DNA from: Acidimicrobiia bacterium
GTDB lineage: Bacteria; Actinomycetota; Acidimicrobiia; IMCC26256; JACDBD01
Direction of reading: 5' to 3'
Assembly (NCBI GenBank): GCA_031177445.1
Contig: JAPSGP010000160.1
Span: 1-6,851, forward strand
DNA length: 6,851 nucleotides
This document shows positions 1 through 6,309 of this stretch, piece after piece. Position 1 is the stretch's first letter; each line of letters starts with the position of its first letter. The notes beneath the pieces are model-generated. The model saw only the letters and a program-made list of their open reading frames with translations, had not been told where the DNA came from and made no database searches. A program made the position numbers and the translations under genes.

Positions 1-179
1 GGCGCCTTGACCGGTACCGGCACGGCGCCACTCAGGTCGTCGTACAGGGACAGCTGCTGGCCCCGAGCTGCCTGCACGACCAGAACGAGCCCCACCAGAG
101 CAAGGCACGAGACGAGCACGAACCGGAGGCCACGCGGCTGAGTGAAGCGCCGAACCTCGGCAAAGGAGTAGGCGATCAA
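1..179 (-). CDS. N-terminus of probable ABC transporter permease (partial)
   Basis: The frame stays open to the left edge of the window and encodes about 59 residues of an unfinished protein. The N-terminus is a short cytoplasmic stretch with basic residues (EVRRFTQPRG), followed by a hydrophobic segment at about residues 19-36 (FVLVSCLALVGLVLVVQ) and then a polar, presumably extracytoplasmic region. This is how ABC-2-type permeases paired with BcrA/DrrA-like ATPases usually begin. The chosen start is TTG at 179, which overlaps the ATPase stop codon and has an AGGTGG Shine-Dalgarno-like sequence five bases upstream. GTG at 188 in the same frame is possible but has no evident ribosome site. 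The overlap suggests translational coupling to the ATPase. The permease assignment rests mainly on context and one membrane segment, because the rest lies outside the window. Confidence 0.7.
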   Translation of the reverse strand, partial: MIAYSFAEVRRFTQPRGLRFVLVSCLALVGLVLVVQAARGQQLSLYDDLSGAVPVPVKA

Positions 180-1120
180 CGACCCCACCTACCAATCGAC
201 GCCTGGTCGTCGCTGCGGGTGACGAGTTCCAGGTAGCACTCCTCGAGTGTCGTCCGCGCCACGTCGAGCTCTGTGACGAAGATCCCATGCTCGGCCAGGA
301 CCTTGGTGATCCACCACGCATCTTCGACTTCGACGCGAACGAGGAGGGCGCCGTCGGTCGACTCGACGCACGGCAGGCCGGCGGACTCCAGCAGCGTGCG
401 AGCGGCGCGTCCGCTTCCGTGGACCCGAACACGGGCCTGATGCCCGACGCTCAGCAGATTCGCGAGTCGCCCCTGGGCGACGCACCGACCCTCGTTGATG
501 ATCGCGACCTCGTCGCACAGTTGCTCGACTTCTCCCAGGAGGTGGCTGGAGACGAAGACCGTTCGGCCCTCGTCGCCGAGCCGCCGCAGCAGGGTGCGCA
601 GTTCGCTGATCCCGTGCGGGTCCAAACCATTGGCCGGCTCGTCGAGCACGAGCAGCTCGGGGTCCTTGAGCAGCACCGAAGCCACTCCGAGCCGCTGCTT
701 CATCCCGAGCGAATACGTCTTGACCCGGTCGTCGGCGCGACCCGTCAGGCCCACGGTCTCTAGCGCTTCGTCCACGCTGCGGCATCGCATCGGGCGTGTG
801 CGTGCCAGGTACTCGAGCGACTGCCGCCCGGTCAGGCTCGGATGGAAGCCGGGCGTCTCGACGATCACTCCAATTCGGTCGACGACGTGCTGCATCGATC
901 GGGGAACCGGCGCACCCAACACCTCGCAGCTGCCGGCCGAGGGCCTGACGAGGCCGGCAACCGCGCGGATCACGGTCGTCTTGCCGGCGCCATTCGGACC
1001 GAGCAGCCCGAAGACGGTTCCGGACTGAACGTCGAGATCGAGGTTGCTCAGCGCGAAGACGCGTCGGCCGTGGTTCCGGTAGACCTTCGTGAGGCTGCTG
1101 ATCCGAATCGTGATGCTCAT
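176..1120 (-). CDS. ABC transporter ATP-binding protein, BcrA/DrrA type
   Basis: A 314-residue cytoplasmic ATPase that should power a membrane permease. All nucleotide-binding motifs are visible: Walker A GPNGAGKT at residues 41-48, the variant signature YSLGMKQRLG at 136-145, Walker B ELLVLDEP at 155-162, a D-loop NGLDP at 164-168 and the switch histidine in SSH at 191-193. The usual Q-loop glutamine is replaced by glutamate in VIVETPGF (about residue 88), which is common in bacitracin/daunorubicin-resistance-type ATPases. The region after about residue 225 is the accessory C-terminal domain typical of this group. The ATG at 1120 follows the TAG of the upstream lipoprotein gene by three bases, and the 3' end overlaps the next gene, so the genes are probably co-transcribed. 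Export is inferred from the subfamily. The substrate (drug, lipid or peptide) is unknown. Confidence 0.96.
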   Translation of the reverse strand: MSITIRISSLTKVYRNHGRRVFALSNLDLDVQSGTVFGLLGPNGAGKTTVIRAVAGLVRPSAGSCEVLGAPVPRSMQHVVDRIGVIVETPGFHPSLTGRQSLEYLARTRPMRCRSVDEALETVGLTGRADDRVKTYSLGMKQRLGVASVLLKDPELLVLDEPANGLDPHGISELRTLLRRLGDEGRTVFVSSHLLGEVEQLCDEVAIINEGRCVAQGRLANLLSVGHQARVRVHGSGRAARTLLESAGLPCVESTDGALLVRVEVEDAWWITKVLAEHGIFVTELDVARTTLEECYLELVTRSDDQASIGRWGR

Positions 1121-1123
1121 CGG

Positions 1124-1507
1124 CTACTGGCAACGGTCCGCATACTCGCCAACGCTCTCGAACGCTGTCGTGAGGTCGGCATCGGCGAGCATGACAGGCC
1201 GACCGCCCGCCGCGGCCTGCGCCGCCTCGAGGATCAGCCGGCTGTCGTGCGACAGCCGACGGGGCGAATTCTTCACCCATTCCTCGCCGTTGTTCGCAAA
1301 GAGCGCGAGGATGCTGCGCGCCGATGCACGAGCGCGTGCCTTCGTGGCCGGGTCGCCCGCCGCCCGCATGACTCGTTCGAAATCGAGACGAGCCGAGTAG
1401 CAGTACTTCTCTCGACTGGTGTCGCGGTCGCGATCCGACGAGCTGCATGCAACAGTTACGACTGCCAGGACACAGCCCACGAGCCATCGTTTGGTACCTG
1501 GACACAT
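1124..1507 (-). CDS. Small putative lipoprotein, unknown function
   Basis: A 127-residue protein that I do not recognise. It begins with a basic residue pair (KRW) and a hydrophobic stretch ending VVTVAC, a lipoprotein-type signal with the lipid-modified cysteine at residue 21. The threonine at -3 is not ideal for a lipobox. A polar SSSDRDRD linker follows, then a mostly helical domain rich in Ala, Arg and Glu. Two further cysteines (residues 36 and 126) bracket the mature domain and could form a disulfide outside the cell. The start is ATG at 1505-1507, because it places the signal peptide at the N-terminus. A GGAGG lies 13 bases upstream, inside the end of the preceding gene. A longer in-frame start at 1807 would add about 100 low-complexity Ser/Thr/Arg residues read through the neighbouring gene and is rejected. 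The gene sits 7 bp after one lipoprotein gene and 3 bp before the ABC ATPase gene, which implies a shared envelope role. Confidence 0.78.
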   Translation of the reverse strand: MCPGTKRWLVGCVLAVVTVACSSSDRDRDTSREKYCYSARLDFERVMRAAGDPATKARARASARSILALFANNGEEWVKNSPRRLSHDSRLILEAAQAAAGGRPVMLADADLTTAFESVGEYADRCQ

Positions 1508-1514
1508 GGCGCGC

Positions 1515-1952
1515 TCAGAGCCTCCAATGTTCGCCGACGTGGCAGTCGCCACCCGGGTCTTCCTCGGTCCAGTTGTGCCGGTCGCCGAAGGCCACGAACG
1601 GGTTCCGGTGCATGAGCAGGCACTTCCGGTTGTGTCGAACCTGGTCGATCGACTCGGCAAGATCCGCAGCGTTGGTGTCCTCGAAGAAGTACGACCAGTC
1701 GAACACGATGTCGCCGGGAATGTCGTGGAAGTTGACCTGACCACGGATCCATCGCACCGTCTCGATCGTGCCGCCAGGAAGCGCGTCGTCGAGGGTGACG
1801 ATGTCATCGGTCGGAAGCTGGAAGTGGTGGCCGTACCACCCTCCGAACCCGAAGCTGAGCCCGAAGTGGTTGTCTCGGTAGGCGTTGCACCCCGCGAAGA
1901 CGGTTGCGCACAGGATTACCGCCGCGACGCGGCGAAGACGACAGACGCTCAT
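1515..1952 (-). CDS. Histidine-rich putative lipoprotein, unknown function
   Basis: A 145-residue protein that I do not recognise. Residues 1-22 form a lipoprotein-like signal: a basic start (CRLRR), a hydrophobic core and VFAGC, with Cys22 as the likely acylated residue. Phenylalanine at -3 is atypical. The mature part opens with a Gly/aromatic stretch (FGLSFGFGGWYGHHF, about 30-44), followed by an acidic, beta-prone middle and a C-terminal tail with His and Cys (GDCHVGEHW). Nine histidines lie in the mature protein, and there are two non-lipobox cysteines in it (111 and 137), so metal binding or a disulfide is possible but not shown. The ATG at 1952 has a GGGGGA ribosome-site-like run five bases upstream. 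It looks like the first gene of the lipoprotein-ABC operon, downstream of a TTGACA promoter candidate. Confidence 0.75.
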   Translation of the reverse strand: MSVCRLRRVAAVILCATVFAGCNAYRDNHFGLSFGFGGWYGHHFQLPTDDIVTLDDALPGGTIETVRWIRGQVNFHDIPGDIVFDWSYFFEDTNAADLAESIDQVRHNRKCLLMHRNPFVAFGDRHNWTEEDPGGDCHVGEHWRL

Positions 1953-2032
1953 GCCGGTCCCCCGAAGTTCTGGCTTGCGCCATGGATCGGGGGAAGCAGC
2001 GGCGCAGAGACATCCTCACGCCGTAGAACGCC

Positions 2033-2061
2033 ACTTCACACTGCTTGCCACATGTTGTCAA
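2033..2061 (-). promoter_or_regulatory. Candidate promoter for the lipoprotein-ABC operon
   Basis: Reading leftward, a perfect TTGACA -35 hexamer (2061-2056) is followed by a 17-bp spacer and TGAAGT (2038-2033), which matches the -10 consensus at only three of six positions. It lies about 80 bases upstream of the histidine-rich lipoprotein start, with no gene in between. The strong -35 and correct spacing favour it; the weak -10 keeps confidence low. Confidence 0.4.
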
Positions 2062-2094
2062 GGTCCGAAGCGGCCTTCGTCCGCCCGGGGCATG

Positions 2095-2124
2095 GCGGGC
2101 CGTCGCCTCTGCTCGCCGGCCCGC
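2095..2124 (-). terminator. GC-rich hairpin at the end of the unknown-function gene
   Basis: The sequence has perfect 8-bp arms, GCGGGCCG and CGGCCCGC, separated by 14 bases, and the hairpin begins at the stop codon of the 2124-3236 gene. No T-run follows on the minus strand, so this is not a standard intrinsic terminator, although U-less hairpins are proposed terminators in high-GC actinobacteria. It lies between the two apparent operons. Chance formation in GC-rich DNA is a real alternative. Confidence 0.3.
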
Positions 2125-3236
2125 TACCTGAACGTGTCGTCGGCGCGCTCGAGGCCGTACCTGCGGTAGGGGCCGAAGAAGCCGTGCTCGTGGAGGCCGT
2201 AGCCGACGGTGGCGTCGGCGCCGCTTCCGATCTCGAAGCGGGCGACGTGGTCGACGATGCCGTACCAGCCCCACTTGCCGAGCTCGTCCATGTCGCGCAC
2301 GAGCCCCTGGACGACCAGCGGCCCCTGGTACATGCCGTGGCCCCAGTCCTCCTCCATGCCGTAGCCCGTGCCCACCGCGATGAACGCATGAGTGAGAGGG
2401 GTGACGTCCACGTCGAACCCACCGCCGGGAGCGTGCGGGAAGGAGATCACCGACGACGAGATCATGCGGGTGCCCGGGACGAGCGCGTGCTCGAACTCGG
2501 GCCGGCCGAGCAGTTGGTGGCCGCGCTCGGGATCGTTCCAGATCCGCACCGCCTCCTCGAGCGGGCGTTCGCCGTCGTCGGCCTCGTTGAGGATGTAGAG
2601 GACGGAGAAGTCGTCGAACTGCATGGGGGAGTAGTTCCACATCCCACCCATCTGGCCCTCGCCTTGGCGAATGCCGGCCGGCTCCTTCTCGCCCACGGGC
2701 CGCACACCCCACGACCGATCCCGGGTGCCCCACCACCGGTCGGGCGTGACCTCGAAGCGCTCACCCCCGACCTCGAGCATCCCGGACCAGTACCCGGTCT
2801 GAGCGAAGCGCTGGGTGTCGAACAGCACGCGTCCGTACTTGCGGATGAACTGGCGGGGTTCGAGGAACGCCGGGATCGCTCCTTCCCAGGTGAGGTCGGC
2901 CGCGATCGTGTGCTCGTTCGGCTCCAGCACGAATCGGACCCGCTGCAATCCCTCGAGCACCTCGACCCGGAAGGGCCCGACCGACGTGTCCATACGGTCG
3001 CCCAGCTCACGTGATGCCCGCACGACGTGGTGCTGCTCGCCGCGCCGCACGCATGCGAACGCGTCCTGCACGCCCAGGTTCGGGTACTGGCCGAGGCCCA
3101 TGACCATGAACAGCTCGTCGCTCGAACCGTGCAGGTTGAAGTAGTAGCGATCGTAGAAGTTGCGGTCGCTGGTGGCGACGTTGCGGATCGGCTCGGAGGT
3201 CTGGTGCAGGGGGTAGTCGTCCATCGACGAGAGCAT
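2124..3236 (-). CDS. Conserved protein of unknown function with WWGTRDRSWGVRP motif
   Basis: A 370-residue soluble protein with no signal peptide or membrane segment. It resembles proteins of unknown function that I associate with actinobacteria, often beside oxidoreductase and lipid or steroid genes. Recognisable stretches are an N-terminal ATSDRNFYDRYYF block (about 21-33), GLGQYPNLGVQDAF (47-60), a central Trp-rich DRWWGTRDRSWGVRP (166-180), EEDWGHGMYQG (295-305) and GYGLHEHGFFGPY (345-357). Alternating aromatic and charged residues throughout suggest a beta-rich, possibly two-lobed lipocalin-like fold as in AttH/CrtC-type proteins; that comparison is weak inference. The start ATG at 3236 has AAGGA eight bases upstream. 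Met5 (3224) is an alternative. The gene follows the epimerase-like gene by 31 bp and ends the run, so it probably serves the same pathway, perhaps as a substrate-binding or lyase/hydratase-like component. No catalytic function can be assigned. Confidence 0.9.
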   Translation of the reverse strand: MLSSMDDYPLHQTSEPIRNVATSDRNFYDRYYFNLHGSSDELFMVMGLGQYPNLGVQDAFACVRRGEQHHVVRASRELGDRMDTSVGPFRVEVLEGLQRVRFVLEPNEHTIAADLTWEGAIPAFLEPRQFIRKYGRVLFDTQRFAQTGYWSGMLEVGGERFEVTPDRWWGTRDRSWGVRPVGEKEPAGIRQGEGQMGGMWNYSPMQFDDFSVLYILNEADDGERPLEEAVRIWNDPERGHQLLGRPEFEHALVPGTRMISSSVISFPHAPGGGFDVDVTPLTHAFIAVGTGYGMEEDWGHGMYQGPLVVQGLVRDMDELGKWGWYGIVDHVARFEIGSGADATVGYGLHEHGFFGPYRRYGLERADDTFR

Positions 3237-3267
3237 CGGCGGCGTCCTTCCTCAGCTGGAGAGATCT

Positions 3268-4191
3268 TCAGGCGGTGAGCAGTTCAGGGTGACGAGCCTC
3301 GACCATCCGGCGAAAGCCGTCGCGCCAGTCGACGGTCGTCTTGCCCACGAGCTCGTGCATGCGCGTCGTGTCGATCGTCACGCTCTCGAGTGTCTGGTCG
3401 GTCTCGACCGTCTTGCCGTCGAGCCCCGTGAGCTCGCCCAGGTAGGCGCACCACTCCTCGATGCTCACGGCGTCGTTGCCGCCCCAGTTCACGATGGTCG
3501 CGGGCACGCGCGCCGCCGCCAGCAGCTTCGGCACCTGCGCGGCGATGTCGTCGTCGTGGATGGGGTTGTAGAGGCTCGGCGCGTCGGAATGCACCGGCAC
3601 CGGTTGGCCGGCCAGCATCATCTCGAGGTGGAAGGCCGGCCACCCGCCGTTGTCTCCGTACGGGACGTTGAGGCGGGCGATGGTCGTCGGGAGGTCCAGC
3701 TGTCGCGCCGCGGTCCGTACGACCGCTTCGCCGGCGATCTTGCACAGGCTGTAGGTCGGCAGGATCACCCGGTGGTTGTCGCCGAGCGGGTCGGTCTCCT
3801 GCAGCTGTGTGTGGCCGTTGGGCGCGTAGACGGCGGTCGACGAGCAGTGCAGGAACGCCTTGGCCTTCCGAGCGTGGTGCATGAGCAGCCCGCTGGACTC
3901 GGCGTTGAGCGCGAGGTCGCGGTCGAAGTCGGCCACGCCGCCGTGCGAGACCGCGAAGTGCAGCACGTAGTCGAAGTCGTCCGGCAGCACCCCCAGGTCG
4001 TCGGCGGCGAGGTCGACGGTCACGCAGCGCACACCCGCGGCCTCGTGGCGCTCTCGCGACGAAGGATCGGAGAACCGGGCCGCCGCCCAGACCTCGTTGT
4101 CGCGCGCCAGCGCCACCGCGAGCGGGAACCCGACCTGGCCCGTCGTGCCCGTCATCAGGATCTTGGCGCCGGCGAGCTCAGCTACGGCCAC
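3268..4191 (-). CDS. NAD-dependent epimerase/dehydratase family protein (extended SDR)
   Basis: A 307-residue cytosolic protein with an N-terminal Rossmann fold. The dinucleotide-binding motif is TGTTGQVG (residues 14-21, GxxGxxG), typical of extended SDRs. The active-site Ser-Thr region CSSTAVY lies at 116-122 and the catalytic YxxxK is Y147-K151 (YSLCK). The substrate-lobe motif RLNVPYG (173-179) and the NPIHDDDIA block (209-217) match the family's usual pattern, and the length fits. Such enzymes oxidise, reduce, epimerise or dehydrate sugars, steroids or other alcohols; the substrate here is not readable. The start is GTG (4191-4189) with GGGAG just upstream. The first 14 bases overlap the end of the upstream SDR gene, which implies translational coupling. 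Together with the neighbouring SDR and flavin monooxygenase, it probably carries out a redox step on a shared small molecule. Confidence 0.93.
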   Translation of the reverse strand: MAVAELAGAKILMTGTTGQVGFPLAVALARDNEVWAAARFSDPSSRERHEAAGVRCVTVDLAADDLGVLPDDFDYVLHFAVSHGGVADFDRDLALNAESSGLLMHHARKAKAFLHCSSTAVYAPNGHTQLQETDPLGDNHRVILPTYSLCKIAGEAVVRTAARQLDLPTTIARLNVPYGDNGGWPAFHLEMMLAGQPVPVHSDAPSLYNPIHDDDIAAQVPKLLAAARVPATIVNWGGNDAVSIEEWCAYLGELTGLDGKTVETDQTLESVTIDTTRMHELVGKTTVDWRDGFRRMVEARHPELLTA

Positions 4192-4990
4192 GCTTCTCCC
4201 ATCCGATCTCGTCGAGGAACGGTCCTGAGTACAGAACTCGGCCGGTCAGCGCGGCCGGGTCACAGGTGGCGAGCGCGAGGGTGGCGTCGGCCAGCCACTC
4301 GACCGGCTCGACGATCTCGGGCCGCTCGTCGAGGAACGCCCCGAGGTGCGCCTCCGCCCCCGGCGTCCGCACCGCCGCGACCGGCGCGATCGTGTTGAGA
4401 GCGATGCCGTCGTCGTAGAGCTCGGCAGCCAGCCCGGCGGTGATGCGCTCGAGCGCCGCCTTGGTCGAGCCGTAGAGCGTGCTCGTCGTGCCGAGCTTTC
4501 CGCCCAGGTGGTAGGGCGGGCCTTTCGGATGCTTCGACGTCGCGCTGGAGACGTTGACGATCCAGCCCTGCTGCCGTTCCCGCATCCCCGGCACGACCTG
4601 CTGGATCAGATCGAGGGGGGCGTGCACGTTCAGCTCGAACAACACGCGGCGCCGCCGCAGCGTCATCTCCGTCGACGGGATGTAGAACGCCGCCGCCGCA
4701 TTGTTGACGAGGATGTCGACGGGACCGAGGCTCGCTTCCACCTCGGGCACGATGCGGGCACGGTCGTCGGCGTCGGCGAGGTCGGCCGCGATCGCGAGCA
4801 CCTTGGCGCCGAGCGCCTCGAGGGCGGCGACGGTCTCGGTCAGGCTGCCGGGCAGGGTCGGATGGCGGTCCAGCGTCCGGGCCGTGATGGCAACCGCAGC
4901 GCCTTCAGCCGCGAGCCGCTCTGCAATTGCGGCACCGATTCCCCGGCTCGCGCCGGTGACGAGCGCAACCCGGCCGTCGCACGTGCCCAC
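4178..4990 (-). CDS. Short-chain dehydrogenase/reductase (classical SDR)
   Basis: A 270-residue NAD(P)-dependent oxidoreductase. The cofactor motif TGASRGIG is at residues 12-19, the acidic residue of the AAD block is near 70, and NNAA is at 96-99. The catalytic set is Asn121 (ELNVHAP), Ser148/149 (VNVSS), Tyr173 and Lys177 (YGSTK). Ser and Tyr are about 24 residues apart rather than the usual 12-13, because a KHPKGPPYHLGGKLGTTST-like insertion (about 153-171) sits before the tyrosine. This insertion could shape the substrate pocket. The start is GTG at 4990 with a G-rich run (AGGGGGG) four bases upstream. The gene follows the luciferase-like monooxygenase by 31 bp and overlaps the next gene by 14 bp, so it is mid-operon. 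It probably oxidises a hydroxyl or reduces a carbonyl on the pathway intermediate; the specificity is unknown. Confidence 0.95.
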   Translation of the reverse strand: MGTCDGRVALVTGASRGIGAAIAERLAAEGAAVAITARTLDRHPTLPGSLTETVAALEALGAKVLAIAADLADADDRARIVPEVEASLGPVDILVNNAAAAFYIPSTEMTLRRRRVLFELNVHAPLDLIQQVVPGMRERQQGWIVNVSSATSKHPKGPPYHLGGKLGTTSTLYGSTKAALERITAGLAAELYDDGIALNTIAPVAAVRTPGAEAHLGAFLDERPEIVEPVEWLADATLALATCDPAALTGRVLYSGPFLDEIGWEKRGRS

Positions 4991-5021
4991 GAGGCCCCCC
5001 TGGCCGATGGAGCGGGCCGAG

Positions 5022-6203
5022 TTACTCGGGGACCTTCTCCAGCACGTCGGCCAGGGTTCTGCGGGTCGGGCCGTGCTTGGCGACGTAGGCCTCGCGCTGG
5101 CGCTGCGTGCTGTGCACCGGGTCCTTGTCGTACTCGGGCAACACGTGCTTGCCGAAGGTCTCGACGGACTCGGTCGCGACCTCGATCGGCATCGTGGTCG
5201 ACAGCTGCCCGAACACGAGCTGGTCGGCGCCGATGTCGGCGTAGCCCTTGACCGCCCGGGTGACCTCTTCGGGCGTCCCCACGCAGACGAGGCCCGCGCC
5301 GATGCGCTCTTCCAGATCGGCCGGCGTGGGCTCGGGAATGAGGTCGGGATAGTTGGGGATGCCGGGAGGCTTCGGGAACGTGTCGAGATAGTGGAACACC
5401 AGGCTGTTCTGGTACGAGCTCGTCATGTTGCACGCGATGTCGCGCGCCTTCTGCCCGTCCTCGAGGCAGAGCATCTGGCTGGTCACCATCACGTTGTTGT
5501 TGACGTACTCGCCGACGGGCTCGGCCTTCTCGATCGTGTTCTTGTACAGGTCGACCAGCGGGGCGAGCATCTCGGGTGAGCCCATCGTGAAGCAGAGCAC
5601 GCCGATGCCCATACGGGCTGCCTTCTCGAACGTGCTCGGGTTCCCGGCGGCGACCCAGATGGGCGGGTGCGGATCGCTGTACGGCTTCGGCAACACATTG
5701 CGCGGTGGCATCGAGAAGAATTTGCCGTCGTAGCTGTAGAGGCCGTCGCGCCACATGTACTTGAACTGCGACAGCGTCTCGTCAGCCATCTCCTTGGTGA
5801 GCTCCGGGTCCTGGATTCCGAAGCCCTTCTGCTCGGTGCTGGACGAGCCCCGACCCACGCCGAACTCGAAGCGGCCGCCGCTGAGGTGGTCGAGCATCGC
5901 CACCCGCTCGGCGACACGCGCCGGGTGGTTGACCGGGGGCGTGATGTTGAAGATGCCGGTGCCGAGGTGGATGCGCTCGGTCCTGGCGGCGACGTAGGGC
6001 AGGAAGATCTCGTTGGCCGACAGGTGCGAGTACTGGGTGAGGAAATGGTGCTCCGTCGCCCACGTGTACTTGAAGCCCGCCCGGTCGGCGGCGATGGTCC
6101 AGTTGACCTCGTTCATGAGCCGCTCGTGCTCGAGGACGCCGGCGTCTCGGCCCTGCAGCGCCTGGTAGGGCGTGTAGAGGCTGTTGAAGATCCCGAATTC
6201 CAT
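5022..6203 (-). CDS. LLM-class flavin-dependent oxidoreductase (luciferase-like monooxygenase)
   Basis: A 393-residue TIM-barrel flavoenzyme of the bacterial luciferase family, which inserts oxygen using reduced FMN (or, in some subgroups, F420). Visible family features are the N-terminal MEFGIFNSLYTPYQ strand, the active-site region TEHHF (50-54), HLGTGIFNITPPVNHPARVAE (79-99), the FGVGRGSS phosphate-binding stretch (114-121) and the C-terminal VGTPEEV block. Length suits the family. The start ATG at 6203 has an AGGGGGAG ribosome site close upstream. It is the first gene of the four-gene run, about 35 bases downstream of a putative transcription start, with operator-like repeats over the promoter. 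No flavin reductase gene lies in the window, so reduced flavin must come from elsewhere unless the cofactor is F420. The substrate is unknown; alkanals, ketones and terpenoids are typical of relatives. Confidence 0.95.
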   Translation of the reverse strand: MEFGIFNSLYTPYQALQGRDAGVLEHERLMNEVNWTIAADRAGFKYTWATEHHFLTQYSHLSANEIFLPYVAARTERIHLGTGIFNITPPVNHPARVAERVAMLDHLSGGRFEFGVGRGSSSTEQKGFGIQDPELTKEMADETLSQFKYMWRDGLYSYDGKFFSMPPRNVLPKPYSDPHPPIWVAAGNPSTFEKAARMGIGVLCFTMGSPEMLAPLVDLYKNTIEKAEPVGEYVNNNVMVTSQMLCLEDGQKARDIACNMTSSYQNSLVFHYLDTFPKPPGIPNYPDLIPEPTPADLEERIGAGLVCVGTPEEVTRAVKGYADIGADQLVFGQLSTTMPIEVATESVETFGKHVLPEYDKDPVHSTQRQREAYVAKHGPTRRTLADVLEKVPE

Positions 6204-6244
6204 GTGCTCCCCCTGATGCGTCAGGCCGGCGATCGGCTCGAAAA

Positions 6245-6273
6245 ACGCTACAGGGACTCGGCCAAAATTGCAA
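6245..6273 (-). promoter_or_regulatory. Candidate promoter of the monooxygenase operon
   Basis: Reading leftward, TTGCAA (6273-6268) forms a -35-like hexamer (four of six to TTGACA). After a 17-bp spacer comes TAGCGT (6250-6245), which fits the TAnnnT -10 common in actinobacteria. It lies 42 bases before the monooxygenase ATG, and the -35 overlaps the downstream operator-like site. The spacing, position and overlap agree, though neither hexamer is perfect. Confidence 0.5.
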
Positions 6274-6292
6274 CAGGTTCCAATTTTGGAAC
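6259..6292. promoter_or_regulatory. Two tandem operator-like inverted repeats
   Basis: The upstream site GTTCCAATTTTGGAAC (6277-6292) is a perfect inverted repeat with 7-bp arms and a 2-bp centre. A degenerate copy, CGGCCAAAATTGCAAC (6259-6274), matches it at 10 of 16 positions, and the centres are 18 bp apart. The degenerate copy overlaps the -35 hexamer of the monooxygenase promoter candidate. An AT-rich palindrome like this stands out in GC-rich DNA and is the size of a TetR- or similar helix-turn-helix operator. A longer pairing, CCAAAATTG with CAATTTTGG across 10 bases, also exists and could form a stem. The regulator is not encoded in the window, so its identity is unknown. Confidence 0.6.
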
Positions 6293-6309
6293 TGACGCCC
6301 GCTCCACGC

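Noticed and set aside
176..1120. Q-loop Glu in the ABC ATPase as a sign of a broken enzyme
   Set aside because: Glutamate at this site is common in BcrA/DrrA-type ATPases, and all the other nucleotide-binding motifs are intact.
1508..1807. N-terminal extension of the small lipoprotein to an upstream ATG at 1807
   Set aside because: The added residues are Ser/Thr/Arg-rich, read through the neighbouring lipoprotein gene in another frame, and would bury the signal peptide.
1419..3014. 531-codon open frame on the plus strand
   Set aside because: It lies antisense to two well-supported minus-strand genes, has an Arg/Val/Glu/Asp/His-rich low-complexity translation and no domain pattern. It is a by-product of GC-rich third codon positions.
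3289..4398. 369-codon open frame on the plus strand
   Set aside because: It is antisense to the epimerase-like and SDR genes, with an Arg/Val/His-biased composition and no recognisable motif.
6262..6289. CCAAAATTG/CAATTTTGG stem as a terminator for the SnoaL-like gene
   Set aside because: The stem is AT-rich and weak with no T-run following on the minus strand. Its overlap with promoter and operator-like sequences makes a regulatory role more likely.
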